From Prevotella sp. UBA1705 (GTDB lineage Bacteria > Bacteroidota > Bacteroidia > Bacteroidales > Bacteroidaceae), in assembly GCA_002317385.1 (NCBI GenBank), contig DCJH01000021.1, forward strand, positions 71,978 through 135,977: a DNA stretch of 64,000 bases. Reading direction: 5' to 3'. A model generated the notes under the pieces. It saw only the letters and a list, made by a program, of their open reading frames with translations, had not been told where the DNA came from and searched no databases. Position 1 is the stretch's first letter. Each line of letters begins with the position of its first letter. Of this stretch, positions 9,031 through 16,620 are shown in pieces. Made by a program: the position numbers and the translations under genes.

Positions 9031-9570
9031 CTATGCGTTGGTCTTGAATATACTAAAATTCACGCTCCCATAGCTACGATGCTCCACGAAATGGGGATAC
9101 TGGGAGAAGTCGTGCGACTTGCCGTGCTCAAAAACAAATACGCCTTCGGGCTTGAGCAGGTCGTGACTGAAGATGAGGTCGGGCAAGGTGGGGAGCTGTT
9201 CGAGGGCGTATGGAGGGTCGGCAAAGATGAAATCGAACTGCTGATGACACGATTTCAGAAACCTGAACACGTCGCCTTTGATGAGCAGATGGCCCTCGGC
9301 ACCAATCTTCTGCATGCACTGGCCGATGAAACGGGCATGGTCGCGGTCGGCCTCCACGCTCACCACAGTCTGGCACCCGCGCGACAACAGTTCCAAAGAG
9401 ATGCTTCCCGTACCTGCGAAAAGGTCGAGAGCGGTGCCCCCTTCGAAGTCGAGATAGCCGTTCATCACATTGAAAATGTTCTCCTTGGCAAAGTCGGTCG
9501 TGGGCCTTGCCTTAAATGTTCGGGGTATGTCGAAGTGCCGCCCCTTATATTTTCCGGTAATAATTCTCAT
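9031..9570 (-). CDS. rsmD: 16S rRNA (guanine966-N2)-methyltransferase RsmD
   Basis: 179 residues. It methylates G966 of 16S rRNA during small-subunit assembly, with S-adenosylmethionine as donor. The SAM-binding loop DLFAGTGSISLELLSRG begins at Asp49 and the catalytic DPPY is at 118-121; the N-terminal MRIITGKYKGR is the family's usual opening. It is the last gene of a three-gene minus-strand set, after a 72-nt gap from the DUF3822 gene. Length is typical (about 180-190). Confidence 0.95.
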   Translation of the reverse strand: MRIITGKYKGRHFDIPRTFKARPTTDFAKENIFNVMNGYLDFEGGTALDLFAGTGSISLELLSRGCQTVVSVEADRDHARFIGQCMQKIGAEGHLLIKGDVFRFLKSCHQQFDFIFADPPYALEQLPTLPDLIFSHDLLKPEGVFVFEHGKSHDFSQYPHFVEHRSYGSVNFSIFKTNA

Positions 9571-9642
9571 TGCGTTTTATCCCTTTCAGTTCTTCCTCCC
9601 CATCAATCCATTAACACCTATCACCTCACACCCATCACCTGC

Positions 9643-10440
9643 TCAACCCAGATACACCGTCACGAGGTCGAGGGTGATGCCCTTGATGGCCGTCATGGGT
9701 GCCCGGTTGAAGTCGGCCGCCGGATTGATGGCGCTCACCTTACGCAGATGAAGCTGCAGATCGGGAATGAGTTTCTCACGTTCTATGATGTCGCCCGAGA
9801 GGTAGAGCTCGTCCTTCTGCTGGTCGAGCGCGAGCTCTTTCCATACAAACAGGATGAAATAGAGCGCATCTTTGGTATGCTTTACATCAAACCGATTGCT
9901 GAACACAAAGCGGTTACGCTCGAAGCTGAACAGCTCCAACTGGTTGTCGTGGAAATGGGCAAAGAGCTTGCGGTGGATGCCAATGAAGCTCCGTTTGTGC
10001 AGATAGTGCCACACAGGCTGCATGAGCGGCATGAACTTCACATCCTCGTAGTGGTCGTGGACCACCGTCATGAGGTCTTTGTTCACAGCAAACACAGCCA
10101 CCGCATTGATGTCGGGCAACACGTTACTCATGATGGCGCAGCCCTCAGTATCAGGAAAACTGTGCATGTAGAGGGTCTCGTTGTGCGGCTCCTCATACTC
10201 CTCGATGGGCAGGAGCAGCACCGGCACATTGACCAGCACGCGTGCCCGGGGCGTGCTCTGCAGCAGTTCGGACTCGGTCTTGAACGCCTCGCGCAGGTTG
10301 GCAGCGATAGACACGCCACTCTTGATGGTATAAGGGCGATAGGCCACCTGCTCCTGATTGTCTTTCTCGGCAATGGCAAAGGCGAGCGAGCCTTGGCTCA
10401 CCCGGATGGTCATACGTGGGGATTTATTGGTATTCATCAT
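9643..10440 (-). CDS. DUF3822 family protein
   Basis: 265 residues, matching in length, content and position the DUF3822 family that sits next to rsmD in Bacteroidales. The family looks like a degenerate actin/ASKHA-like or pilus-assembly (PilM-like) fold, but no activity is established and I see no intact nucleotide-binding motif. There is no signal peptide or membrane helix. Two ATG codons open the gene (10440 and 10437). It starts 33 nt after the stop of a pilin-like gene, which would fit a PilM-like interpretation, but that is inference. Confidence 0.8.
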   Translation of the reverse strand: MMNTNKSPRMTIRVSQGSLAFAIAEKDNQEQVAYRPYTIKSGVSIAANLREAFKTESELLQSTPRARVLVNVPVLLLPIEEYEEPHNETLYMHSFPDTEGCAIMSNVLPDINAVAVFAVNKDLMTVVHDHYEDVKFMPLMQPVWHYLHKRSFIGIHRKLFAHFHDNQLELFSFERNRFVFSNRFDVKHTKDALYFILFVWKELALDQQKDELYLSGDIIEREKLIPDLQLHLRKVSAINPAADFNRAPMTAIKGITLDLVTVYLG

Positions 10441-10473
10441 GTTAGTTGCTTTGTTTAGAGGCAGATGGAGCGT

Positions 10474-10956
10474 CTATTCCCAATTGCCGGCGTTGTTGTT
10501 GGGCTCAGTGATGTCGCCAATCTTCAGTCCGGCATACCGCCCCGAAGCGTTGGCCTGCTCGATGAGATGGGCAATGGAGTTACTGTCGAGCCCACGCAGA
10601 TAGTCAGCATATCCGGCGCCGCACTCCATCAGCGGAATCTGCTTGCCGCTCTTGCCAAGTATCATCGTGGCCGTGAGCGAGAATCGCCGGCCGTCGGAAT
10701 AGGGAATGAAGGTGAGCGAATCGGCCAGCAGTCCGCCCTCCACCAGCTTGGCGAAGTCGCCCGTGTAGACACCGGTCTGACTGCGATAGCGCTCCTCGGC
10801 CGCCCTGATCTTCACCAGCCGCTGCTTCACGGCCAGCTCTCGCCCGGCCTGTTCGCGCTGAAACCGGATAGGGCTGTTGACGCTCAGGAAGCACAGCACC
10901 GCAAGAATGAGCACGCCGGCAAGCAGCAGAATATTATTTTTGGGATAGCCCTTCAT
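10474..10956 (-). CDS. Small membrane protein resembling a type II/IV pseudopilin
   Basis: 160 residues. One hydrophobic helix at about 9-26 is followed by an amphipathic stretch and AEERYRSQTGVYTGDFAKL (about 53-71), which resembles the 'Yk..tG.YP..L' pattern after the helix of GspG/PilE-type pseudopilins. There is no clear prepilin peptidase site (no Gly-Phe before the helix; the N-terminus is MKGYPKNN), so processing is doubtful. It is first in the set with the DUF3822 and rsmD genes and is served by a -7 box at 11007-11015. Confidence 0.75.
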   Translation of the reverse strand: MKGYPKNNILLLAGVLILAVLCFLSVNSPIRFQREQAGRELAVKQRLVKIRAAEERYRSQTGVYTGDFAKLVEGGLLADSLTFIPYSDGRRFSLTATMILGKSGKQIPLMECGAGYADYLRGLDSNSIAHLIEQANASGRYAGLKIGDITEPNNNAGNWE

Positions 10957-11006
10957 TTCTCGTTGAATATTGCTAACTTTGTATTGAATATCAACCTATT
11001 CATGTT

Positions 11007-11015
11007 GCAAAGATA
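11007..11015 (-). promoter_or_regulatory. -7 box (TATCTTTGC, minus strand)
   Basis: Exact TAnnTTTG on the minus strand, 50 nt upstream of the ATG of the pilin-like gene. It should drive the pilin-like, DUF3822 and rsmD genes. Confidence 0.65.
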
Positions 11016-11093
11016 ATAAAAACCCCGTGGATTACCTCGTTAGTCCCTGCTCTTTTAACAATTCATAATTCAACCCTATCCCATCATCATCAC

Positions 11094-12560
11094 GTGAAGA
11101 TACCAGAGTTTGTCGATGCCATCCGTTCGGAGTTTGGATTTGAGCCCACCTTCGACCAGCAAAGGGCCATGGAGACCTTTGCCCACTTCCTTTCCGACCG
11201 CGAGCCCAATACTGTTATGGTGCTCCGAGGGTCGGCAGGCACCGGCAAGACCTCGCTGGCCGGAGCCATGGTGCGCACACTTCACCGTTTCGGACAGAAG
11301 CTCATGCTCCTCGCCCCCACCGGCAGGGCGGCCAAAGTGTTTGCGCTGAACAGCGGCCTTCCGGCCTTCACCGTGCACCGCAAGATATACCGCGAGAAGG
11401 TGTATCAGGGCATCGACGGCGAGTTTAACCTCAACGAGAACCGCTATCGCCACATGCTCTTCGTGGTAGACGAGGCTTCGATGGTGAGCAGCATCCCCAC
11501 AGGCGACAACGCCTTCGGCTCGGGAAGCCTGCTCGACGACCTCATGAAATATGTCTACTCGGGCGAGGGCTGCCGCCTGCTGCTCATCGGCGACCGCGCG
11601 CAGCTGCCGCCTGTGGGCGAGAAAGAGGCACCGGCCCTCAGCGCCGACGTGCTCGCGGGCTATGGCATGAGGGTCTACGAATACGACCTGACCCAGGTGC
11701 TGCGCCAGAGTCAGGACTCGGGCATCCTCTTCAACGCCACGTTTATTCGCCATCTCATCACCCACGACCAGGCCACCGAGCTGCCCAGGATAGAGTTTGC
11801 CGACTTTGCCGACATCATGGTGATGCCCGGCGGCGAGCTCATCGACAGCCTCGGCACGAGCTACAGCCGTGTGGGACTCGACGAGACCATCGTCATCTCG
11901 CGGTCGAACAAGCGCGCCAACGTCTACAACCAAGGCATCCGCAACCAGGTGCTCGACCGCGACGACGCCCTCTGTACGGGCGATATGGTGATGATCGTTC
12001 GCAACAATTATTTCTGGACGGAGGCCCTGCAGGCCGAGGCCGCCAAGGCTCAACCGGGCGAGCCGAAGGACGACATCCCGGCCTTTCTGGCCAACGGCGA
12101 CCGCGCCCGGGTGCAGAGTGTGAGAAACGTGAGGGAGTTCTATGGGTTCCATTTTGCCGACGTGTGGCTGCAGTTTCCCGACTACGACAACTTCGAGATG
12201 CAGGCCACGGTCATCATGGACTCGCTCACCACCGATGCTCCGGCGCTCACGCGCGAGCAGAACGAGCAGCTGTTCAGCCGGGTGATGGACGATTATGCCG
12301 ACCTGCCCACCAAGCCTGAGCGCCTGAAAGCCCTGCGGCGAGACATCTATTTCAATGCGCTGCAGGTGAAATTTGCCTACGCCGTGACCTGCCACAAGGC
12401 GCAGGGCGGACAGTGGCAGCACGTGTATCTGGACCAGGGCTATATGACCGACGACATGCTCACGCCCGATTACATCCACTGGCTCTATACCGCCTTCACG
12501 CGAGCCACGGAGAAACTGTTTCTCGTGAACTGGCCGAAGAACCAGATTGCGGAGGAGTAA
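11094..12560 (+). CDS. RecD/Dda-like superfamily 1B helicase
   Basis: 488 residues. Motifs in order: Walker A GSAGTGKT (46-53), PTGRAA, Walker B DEAS (126-129), GDRAQLPPVGE (motif III), and a C-terminal UvrD_C2 segment TCHKAQGGQWQHVYL with YTAFTRA. This is the arrangement of short 5'-3' helicases (RecD2/Dda/Pif1-like), not of the RecBCD subunit. Start taken at GTG 11094 because no in-frame ATG precedes MKIPEF-like residues; confidence in the exact start is moderate. It is divergent from the pilin-like gene, and no plus-strand -7 box was found. A second helicase of this class lies at 39844-42063. Confidence 0.9.
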   Translation: MKIPEFVDAIRSEFGFEPTFDQQRAMETFAHFLSDREPNTVMVLRGSAGTGKTSLAGAMVRTLHRFGQKLMLLAPTGRAAKVFALNSGLPAFTVHRKIYREKVYQGIDGEFNLNENRYRHMLFVVDEASMVSSIPTGDNAFGSGSLLDDLMKYVYSGEGCRLLLIGDRAQLPPVGEKEAPALSADVLAGYGMRVYEYDLTQVLRQSQDSGILFNATFIRHLITHDQATELPRIEFADFADIMVMPGGELIDSLGTSYSRVGLDETIVISRSNKRANVYNQGIRNQVLDRDDALCTGDMVMIVRNNYFWTEALQAEAAKAQPGEPKDDIPAFLANGDRARVQSVRNVREFYGFHFADVWLQFPDYDNFEMQATVIMDSLTTDAPALTREQNEQLFSRVMDDYADLPTKPERLKALRRDIYFNALQVKFAYAVTCHKAQGGQWQHVYLDQGYMTDDMLTPDYIHWLYTAFTRATEKLFLVNWPKNQIAEE

Positions 12561-12653
12561 ACAGTGGGATTCCCTCCCTGCCACTCCTCCATCCCACCCT
12601 CATGCTTCTTCATTTCCTATCTGTCTCATTTTCAAGCAGATAGATATTCGTTT

Positions 12654-12738
12654 GAAATAAGGTACTAATCGCGTCATGATTAGTACCTTTTCGTCTCGCC
12701 TTTACTACCTAATCGCATCGCGATTAGTACCTCTTTTC
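12654..12738 (-). repeat. Element C, copy 1 (AGGTACTAATCG family)
   Basis: 85-bp element made of interleaved palindromes around GGTACTAATCGCG and CGCGATTAGTACC. Its reverse complement matches 53765-53845 at about 70 of 81 positions by hand alignment. Shorter AAGGTA(C/G)TAATC relatives occur at 34330-34343 and 42314-42325. Confidence 0.75.
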
Positions 12739-12810
12739 AAAACGAGGAAATAGGACAGAAGATTGTGGGGGATGGCTATGTAAACACTGCCTCTCCGCTT
12801 TGCCCTTACA

Positions 12811-12853
12811 GCCTCTCCCCCTCACCCCTCCCCCGAAGGGAGGGGAGTAATAT
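12811..12853 (+). repeat. Palindromic element A, copy 3
   Basis: GCCTCTCCCCCTCACCC followed by the CCCGAAGGGAGGGGAGTAAT core. It is in the orientation of the upstream helicase gene, but 250 nt past its stop codon, and lies between elements C and B. Confidence 0.8.
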
Positions 12854-12873
12854 GCGAGGAGGTTGTTGGCATA

Positions 12874-12909
12874 GTAGGGACATGCCCCGTGCATGTCCGC
12901 ACCGCCGGA
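12874..12909 (-). repeat. Element B, copy 1 (GTAGGGACATGCCCC family)
   Basis: Plus strand reads GTAGGGACATGCCCCGTGC, then ATGTCCGCACCGCCGGA. It is the reverse complement of the copies at 13175-13220 and 53665-53710. GGACATG/CATGTCC makes it internally palindromic. Confidence 0.8.
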
Positions 12910-13174
12910 TGGCCGATGAAAGGCATCGCCCACAACTCGCAATCCGGTATCTGACTACAAGAGTCTGTGCCCTTATACCACCGTAGGTGGCTACAAGGGC
13001 TATTTCCTCCACATCTGTTTTGAGAGTTTTTGTGCCTTTTGTGGACAAGAAGAGAAATTATCCACAGAAGACACAGAGGGTTCAAAGGCCAGAACATTTC
13101 ACCATTATATTCAGCAAAAATCGCCAAGGAAGAATCAAGAACACAGAAGTTTCGCGCAATAACAAAGGTGGGGT

Positions 13175-13220
13175 TGCCCTCCGGCGGTGCGGACATGCAC
13201 GGGGCATGTCCCTACTGAGC
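13175..13220 (+). repeat. Element B, copy 2
   Basis: 46-nt element from TGCCCTCCGGCGGTGCGGA to CCCTACTGAGC. It differs from the copy at 53665-53710 at one position of 46 and is inverted relative to copy 1, 265 nt away. Confidence 0.85.
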
Positions 13221-13261
13221 CACAGTTTTTACTCCGCGCCAGCCCCAGCCTCCAAGCATTC

Positions 13262-13300
13262 TACTCCCCTCCCTTCGGGGGAGGGGCAAGGGGGAGAGGC
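13262..13300 (-). repeat. Palindromic element A, copy 4 (after dnaG)
   Basis: On the minus strand reads GCCTCTCCCCCTTGCCCC, then TCCCCCGAAGGGAGGGGAGTA. It begins 19 nt after the dnaG stop codon, in the sense direction of dnaG. Confidence 0.8.
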
Positions 13301-13319
13301 TCTTTGGTCCGCTGGTGGT

Positions 13320-15302
13320 CTACACAATAATATTATTCCCCAACTGCTTCGCGAGTTTATTGCGGATATCCTGCATATCACGATACTCCTCCATGAGCTT
13401 CTTGAGGCGCTCCATATCGGAGGCCGCGGCCTTGATCTGATCCATCAAATCCTTGAGATGCTGCTCCACATAATCCATGCGGAAGTCGAGCAGCAGGTGC
13501 TCCGTCTGGTTGCGCAGGCCCTCGGTGATGTTCTCCTCACGCTGCCGGCGGTCGGCCTCGTTGAGCGGTTCGGCCTCCTTCTTGCCCGACAGCCCGTAGT
13601 CGTCGCTCGCCATCTCGGCAGCGAGCTGACTGATTCGGATGTCGTCGTGGTGGAGAAAGTAAGGCTCCGACTTGAAGTCGGGATAGGCACAACGGTCCAC
13701 CGCCTCATCCAATATGGTGGCGAAGAGCTCGTCTTTGAGCTGCAGCTGGTCGGCGTCGAGGCTGAACCTGATGAACTGTGCCACGCTGAGGTTGTGGAGA
13801 TGGCCCTCCTCGTCTTCCACGTTCCGATAGATCACGTGCTCGCCGTGGCGGATAATCATCTGCGCCAACATGCGCTCCACCTTGCTGGCCTGCGTCTGCG
13901 GACTCACCGGCTGCACCATCTGCACCCCACGATTAGGCTCAGGCGTCGGTCCCACGGGCACGCCATCCTGCTGCGAGGCGGTGGAACCCGAGCGGCGGTC
14001 GCGTATGAAATTGTTCATCTGATTGATGAGCGTGCGCTCGTTGATGCCTATGCGCAGGGCACAATCGTGGATATAGGTGTCGCGGAGAATGGGGTTGATG
14101 ACGAGCGAGATCGACTCGACGATGGAGTTGATGGCATCCGACCGCTTCTTCGGGTCGGTCTCATCCTTGAGCAACAGGTCGGTCTTGAACTGGATGAAAT
14201 CGGCCTGATGCGCCTCGATATACTGGCGAAAGTCGGCCGCCGTGTGGTTGCGGGCAAACTCGTCGGGGTCTTGTCCGTCGGGCAGGAGCAGCACCTTGAG
14301 GTTCATTCCCTCGGAGAGGAGCATGTCGGTACCCTTCAGGGCGGCATGGATGCCGGCGGCGTCGCCGTCGTAGATGAGCGTGATGTTGGAGGTAAAACGA
14401 TGGAGCGTGTGTATCTGGTGGAAGCTGAGGGCCGTGCCCGAGTTGGCCACCACGTTCTCGATGCCACACTGGTGCAGGGCGATGACGTCGGCCTGTCCCT
14501 CCACCATGTACACCCGGTCTTCATTGGCGATAGCTTTCTTGGCCTGCCAGATGCCATACAGCTCATGGTCCTTGTGGTAGATTTCGCTCGCCGGAGAGTT
14601 CACGTATTTCTGATTCACGCCTTTCGTGCGACTGTCGAGCACGCGGGCGGTGAAGCCCACAATCTTGCCGCTCACGCTATGCCATGGGAACACCACACGC
14701 CCGGCGAAGCGGTCGATGAGCTCGCCGCGGTCGGTCTTGTAGCAAAGTCCCGTAGACACGAGAAACTCCTCCTTGTAGCCGAGCTTGAGCGCGGTCTTGG
14801 CGAGAGCGTAACGGTCGGCGAGGTCGTAGCCCAACTGGAACTTACGGATGATGTCATCTCGGAATCCGCGGCTATGAAAATACTGCTTTCCAATGGCCAC
14901 GCCGTCGGCATTCTCATGGAGCAGACCCTCAAAATACTTGCCAGCCCACTCGTTCACGATAAACATCGACTCTCGCAGGCTCTGCTCTTCGCGCTCGCGG
15001 TCGGTGAGTTCTCGCTCCTGAATCTCGATGTGATACTTGTTGGCGAGCCACCGCAAAGCCTCGGGATAGGTCATTTGCTGGTGCTCCATGATGAAGTTGA
15101 TGGAGTTTCCGCCCTTGCCGCAGCCAAAGCAGTGGCAGGTGCCACGTGCCGGCGACACGACGAACGACGGCGTCTTCTCGTTGTGGAACGGGCACAGGCC
15201 CTTATAGTTGGCACCCGATTTCTTCAGCGCCACAAACTCCGACACCACCTCCACGATATTGGCGGCGTCCTTAATCCTTTCTACGGTCTGTCTGTCTATC
15301 AT
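13320..15302 (-). CDS. dnaG: DNA primase DnaG
   Basis: 660 residues. It makes RNA primers for replication together with the DnaB helicase. The N-terminal CHC2 zinc finger uses Cys37, His40, Cys58 and Cys61; the catalytic core and Toprim domain follow (MVEGQADVIAL, then the acidic DPDEF motif), and a variable C-terminal helicase-binding region ends the protein. The start codon overlaps the stop codon of the DUF1016 nuclease gene (ATGA at 15299-15302), so translation may be coupled to that gene. No -7 box was found immediately upstream of dnaG itself; the nearest is at 16426-16434, before the nuclease gene. Confidence 0.97.
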   Translation of the reverse strand: MIDRQTVERIKDAANIVEVVSEFVALKKSGANYKGLCPFHNEKTPSFVVSPARGTCHCFGCGKGGNSINFIMEHQQMTYPEALRWLANKYHIEIQERELTDREREEQSLRESMFIVNEWAGKYFEGLLHENADGVAIGKQYFHSRGFRDDIIRKFQLGYDLADRYALAKTALKLGYKEEFLVSTGLCYKTDRGELIDRFAGRVVFPWHSVSGKIVGFTARVLDSRTKGVNQKYVNSPASEIYHKDHELYGIWQAKKAIANEDRVYMVEGQADVIALHQCGIENVVANSGTALSFHQIHTLHRFTSNITLIYDGDAAGIHAALKGTDMLLSEGMNLKVLLLPDGQDPDEFARNHTAADFRQYIEAHQADFIQFKTDLLLKDETDPKKRSDAINSIVESISLVINPILRDTYIHDCALRIGINERTLINQMNNFIRDRRSGSTASQQDGVPVGPTPEPNRGVQMVQPVSPQTQASKVERMLAQMIIRHGEHVIYRNVEDEEGHLHNLSVAQFIRFSLDADQLQLKDELFATILDEAVDRCAYPDFKSEPYFLHHDDIRISQLAAEMASDDYGLSGKKEAEPLNEADRRQREENITEGLRNQTEHLLLDFRMDYVEQHLKDLMDQIKAAASDMERLKKLMEEYRDMQDIRNKLAKQLGNNIIV

Positions 15303-16369
15303 ATATCATTCCCTCCTTCTTGCTGTTCGAAGGTATCTTTGCGTTGTGCCAATTGCTTAATTTCATTGATTTCCCTAATCAATTGCTCAGAGGTTGGCAG
15401 ATAAAGTTGGTACTTGCTGGCAAGGATGGTATGATCATCTTCTGGAAGAGTCATCTTTACGGCCGTATCATTTTTATCTGCACAAAGCAAAATTCCAATG
15501 GTAGGGTTCTCCTCTGGCAGCTTTTCCTGTCGGTCGTAGTAGTTAACATACATCTGCAGCTGTCCCAAATCCTGATGGGTTAACTTACCTGTTTTCAACT
15601 CGATAACCACAAAACACCTCAACAAACGATTGTAAAGCACCAGGTCTGCGTAGAACTCATCGTCTTCAATCAATAGGCGTTTCTGTCGAGCAACAAAGGA
15701 AAAGCCTTTCCCAAACTCTAATAGGAAGTCGGTAAGATGGGTAATAATGGCTCCCTCCATATCCCTCTCATAATAGCTTGCCTCCCGATGCAGACCAAGA
15801 AACTCTAATATCATTGGATCCTTGATTACTTCAGTCGGCTTTTCCGGAATACGACTCTTTCGAGCAACGGCAAGCACACTCTCCCTGTCATTGCTGAGAA
15901 GAAGTCGCTCATAAAGCATAGAGTTTATCTGTCGCTCGGTCTCCCGAGCCGTCCACGCATTGTTTACAGCCTCCAACTCGTAGTATTCGCGTTTGTCCAA
16001 ATCCTCTATTCGAATGAGCATCCGATATTGACTCCAATTCAATTGCGAACGCAGTGTGTTCGCAATTGGGTAAGTTCGATAAAACTGCCGACTGAGTTCT
16101 AACTGTCTAATGGAAAATCCGCTACCATAAGCTGGTTCTAAGAATTCTGCCAAATCACGAATTAGATAGGTGCCGTAATCTGCTCTGTCCTTGCCCTGCT
16201 GTTCTTCCTCAAAGATACGTTCGCCCAAATGCCAGTACATTTGCACTCGACAGAAATCTACACTACGTACAGCATTGCTGCGCGCAGACTCTATAATTTT
16301 TCTGACATCCGCATAGAAAGAGGCTGCCTCCAAATGGCTATTGTCCGATAGTGTTTTACCTTCCGTCAT
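15299..16369 (-). CDS. DUF1016/YhcG-family PDDEXK nuclease
   Basis: 356 residues. The N-terminal DUF1016 domain (about 10-165; LRSQLNWSQYRMLIRIEDLDKREYYELEA) is followed by a PDDEXK nuclease domain with Asp242, Glu257 and Lys259 (ADLVLYNRLLRCFVVIELKTG) and GQLQMYVNYYD. E. coli YhcG and relatives are linked to mobile DNA, restriction and recombination; no partner gene is present here. Base composition differs from the neighbours: 26 of 60 G+C in 15961-16020 against 38 of 60 in dnaG at 14461-14520 (hand counts). That suggests recent acquisition in front of dnaG, whose start it overlaps. An 11-bp inverted repeat with a 7-nt loop lies inside the gene at 16040-16068. Confidence 0.92.
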   Translation of the reverse strand: MTEGKTLSDNSHLEAASFYADVRKIIESARSNAVRSVDFCRVQMYWHLGERIFEEEQQGKDRADYGTYLIRDLAEFLEPAYGSGFSIRQLELSRQFYRTYPIANTLRSQLNWSQYRMLIRIEDLDKREYYELEAVNNAWTARETERQINSMLYERLLLSNDRESVLAVARKSRIPEKPTEVIKDPMILEFLGLHREASYYERDMEGAIITHLTDFLLEFGKGFSFVARQKRLLIEDDEFYADLVLYNRLLRCFVVIELKTGKLTHQDLGQLQMYVNYYDRQEKLPEENPTIGILLCADKNDTAVKMTLPEDDHTILASKYQLYLPTSEQLIREINEIKQLAQRKDTFEQQEGGNDI

Positions 16370-16425
16370 TTCGTTCGGTATCTGTTAAAATCTAAATAGG
16401 TCATCAAATCAGGACTGTTCCTATT

Positions 16426-16434
16426 GCAAAGATA
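16426..16434 (-). promoter_or_regulatory. -7 box (TATCTTTGC, minus strand) for the nuclease-dnaG pair
   Basis: Exact TAnnTTTG 56 nt upstream of the nuclease ATG. It is the only such box I find upstream of dnaG. Confidence 0.65.
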
Positions 16435-16575
16435 CAGCTTTTTGTGCTTTAAGGCTTCGGAAAACCAATAAAATATGAAAAAAATAACATCTCGCCAGGC
16501 CTTATGAATCGTCATCTGATGGCACTTAATAATTTGATTTTGTGACATTTGTTTGGCTAAGAATTAAATAATTTG

Positions 16576-16584
16576 TATTTTTGC
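16576..16584 (+). promoter_or_regulatory. -7 box (TATTTTTGC) for etfBA, with an upstream TTTG
   Basis: Exact TAnnTTTG with a TTTG at 16552-16555, 20 nt further upstream, as in the Bacteroidetes -33/-7 arrangement. The leader to ATG 16621 would be about 30 nt. Confidence 0.7.
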
Positions 16585-16620
16585 CCACATGAAATAGATA
16601 TCAAGTTTATTTAATATTAT

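Larger units (their letters stand above)
12561..13319. other. 759-nt gene-free gap filled with nested short repeats
   Basis: Holds element C (12654-12738), element A copy 3 (12811-12853), B copy 1 (12874-12909), a spacer with a CCACC/GGTGG hairpin and two DnaA-box-like 9-mers (13040-13048 and 13058-13066), B copy 2 (13175-13220) and A copy 4 (13262-13300). A and B copies at the two ends are inverted relative to each other. Short open frames here are translations of the repeats and I do not call them genes. Confidence 0.75.

Noticed and set aside
11094..12560. RecD subunit of RecBCD
   Set aside because: No recB/recC neighbours, and too short (488 residues); the short RecD2/Dda-like class fits better.
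12561..13319. Chromosomal replication origin
   Set aside because: Only two DnaA-like boxes, no AT-rich unwinding element and no dnaA/dnaN nearby; the CACAGAAGACACAGAG context looks like a common minisatellite.
16366..16548. 60-codon frame upstream of the DUF1016 nuclease gene
   Set aside because: It spans the -7 box at 16426-16434 and has no conserved feature.
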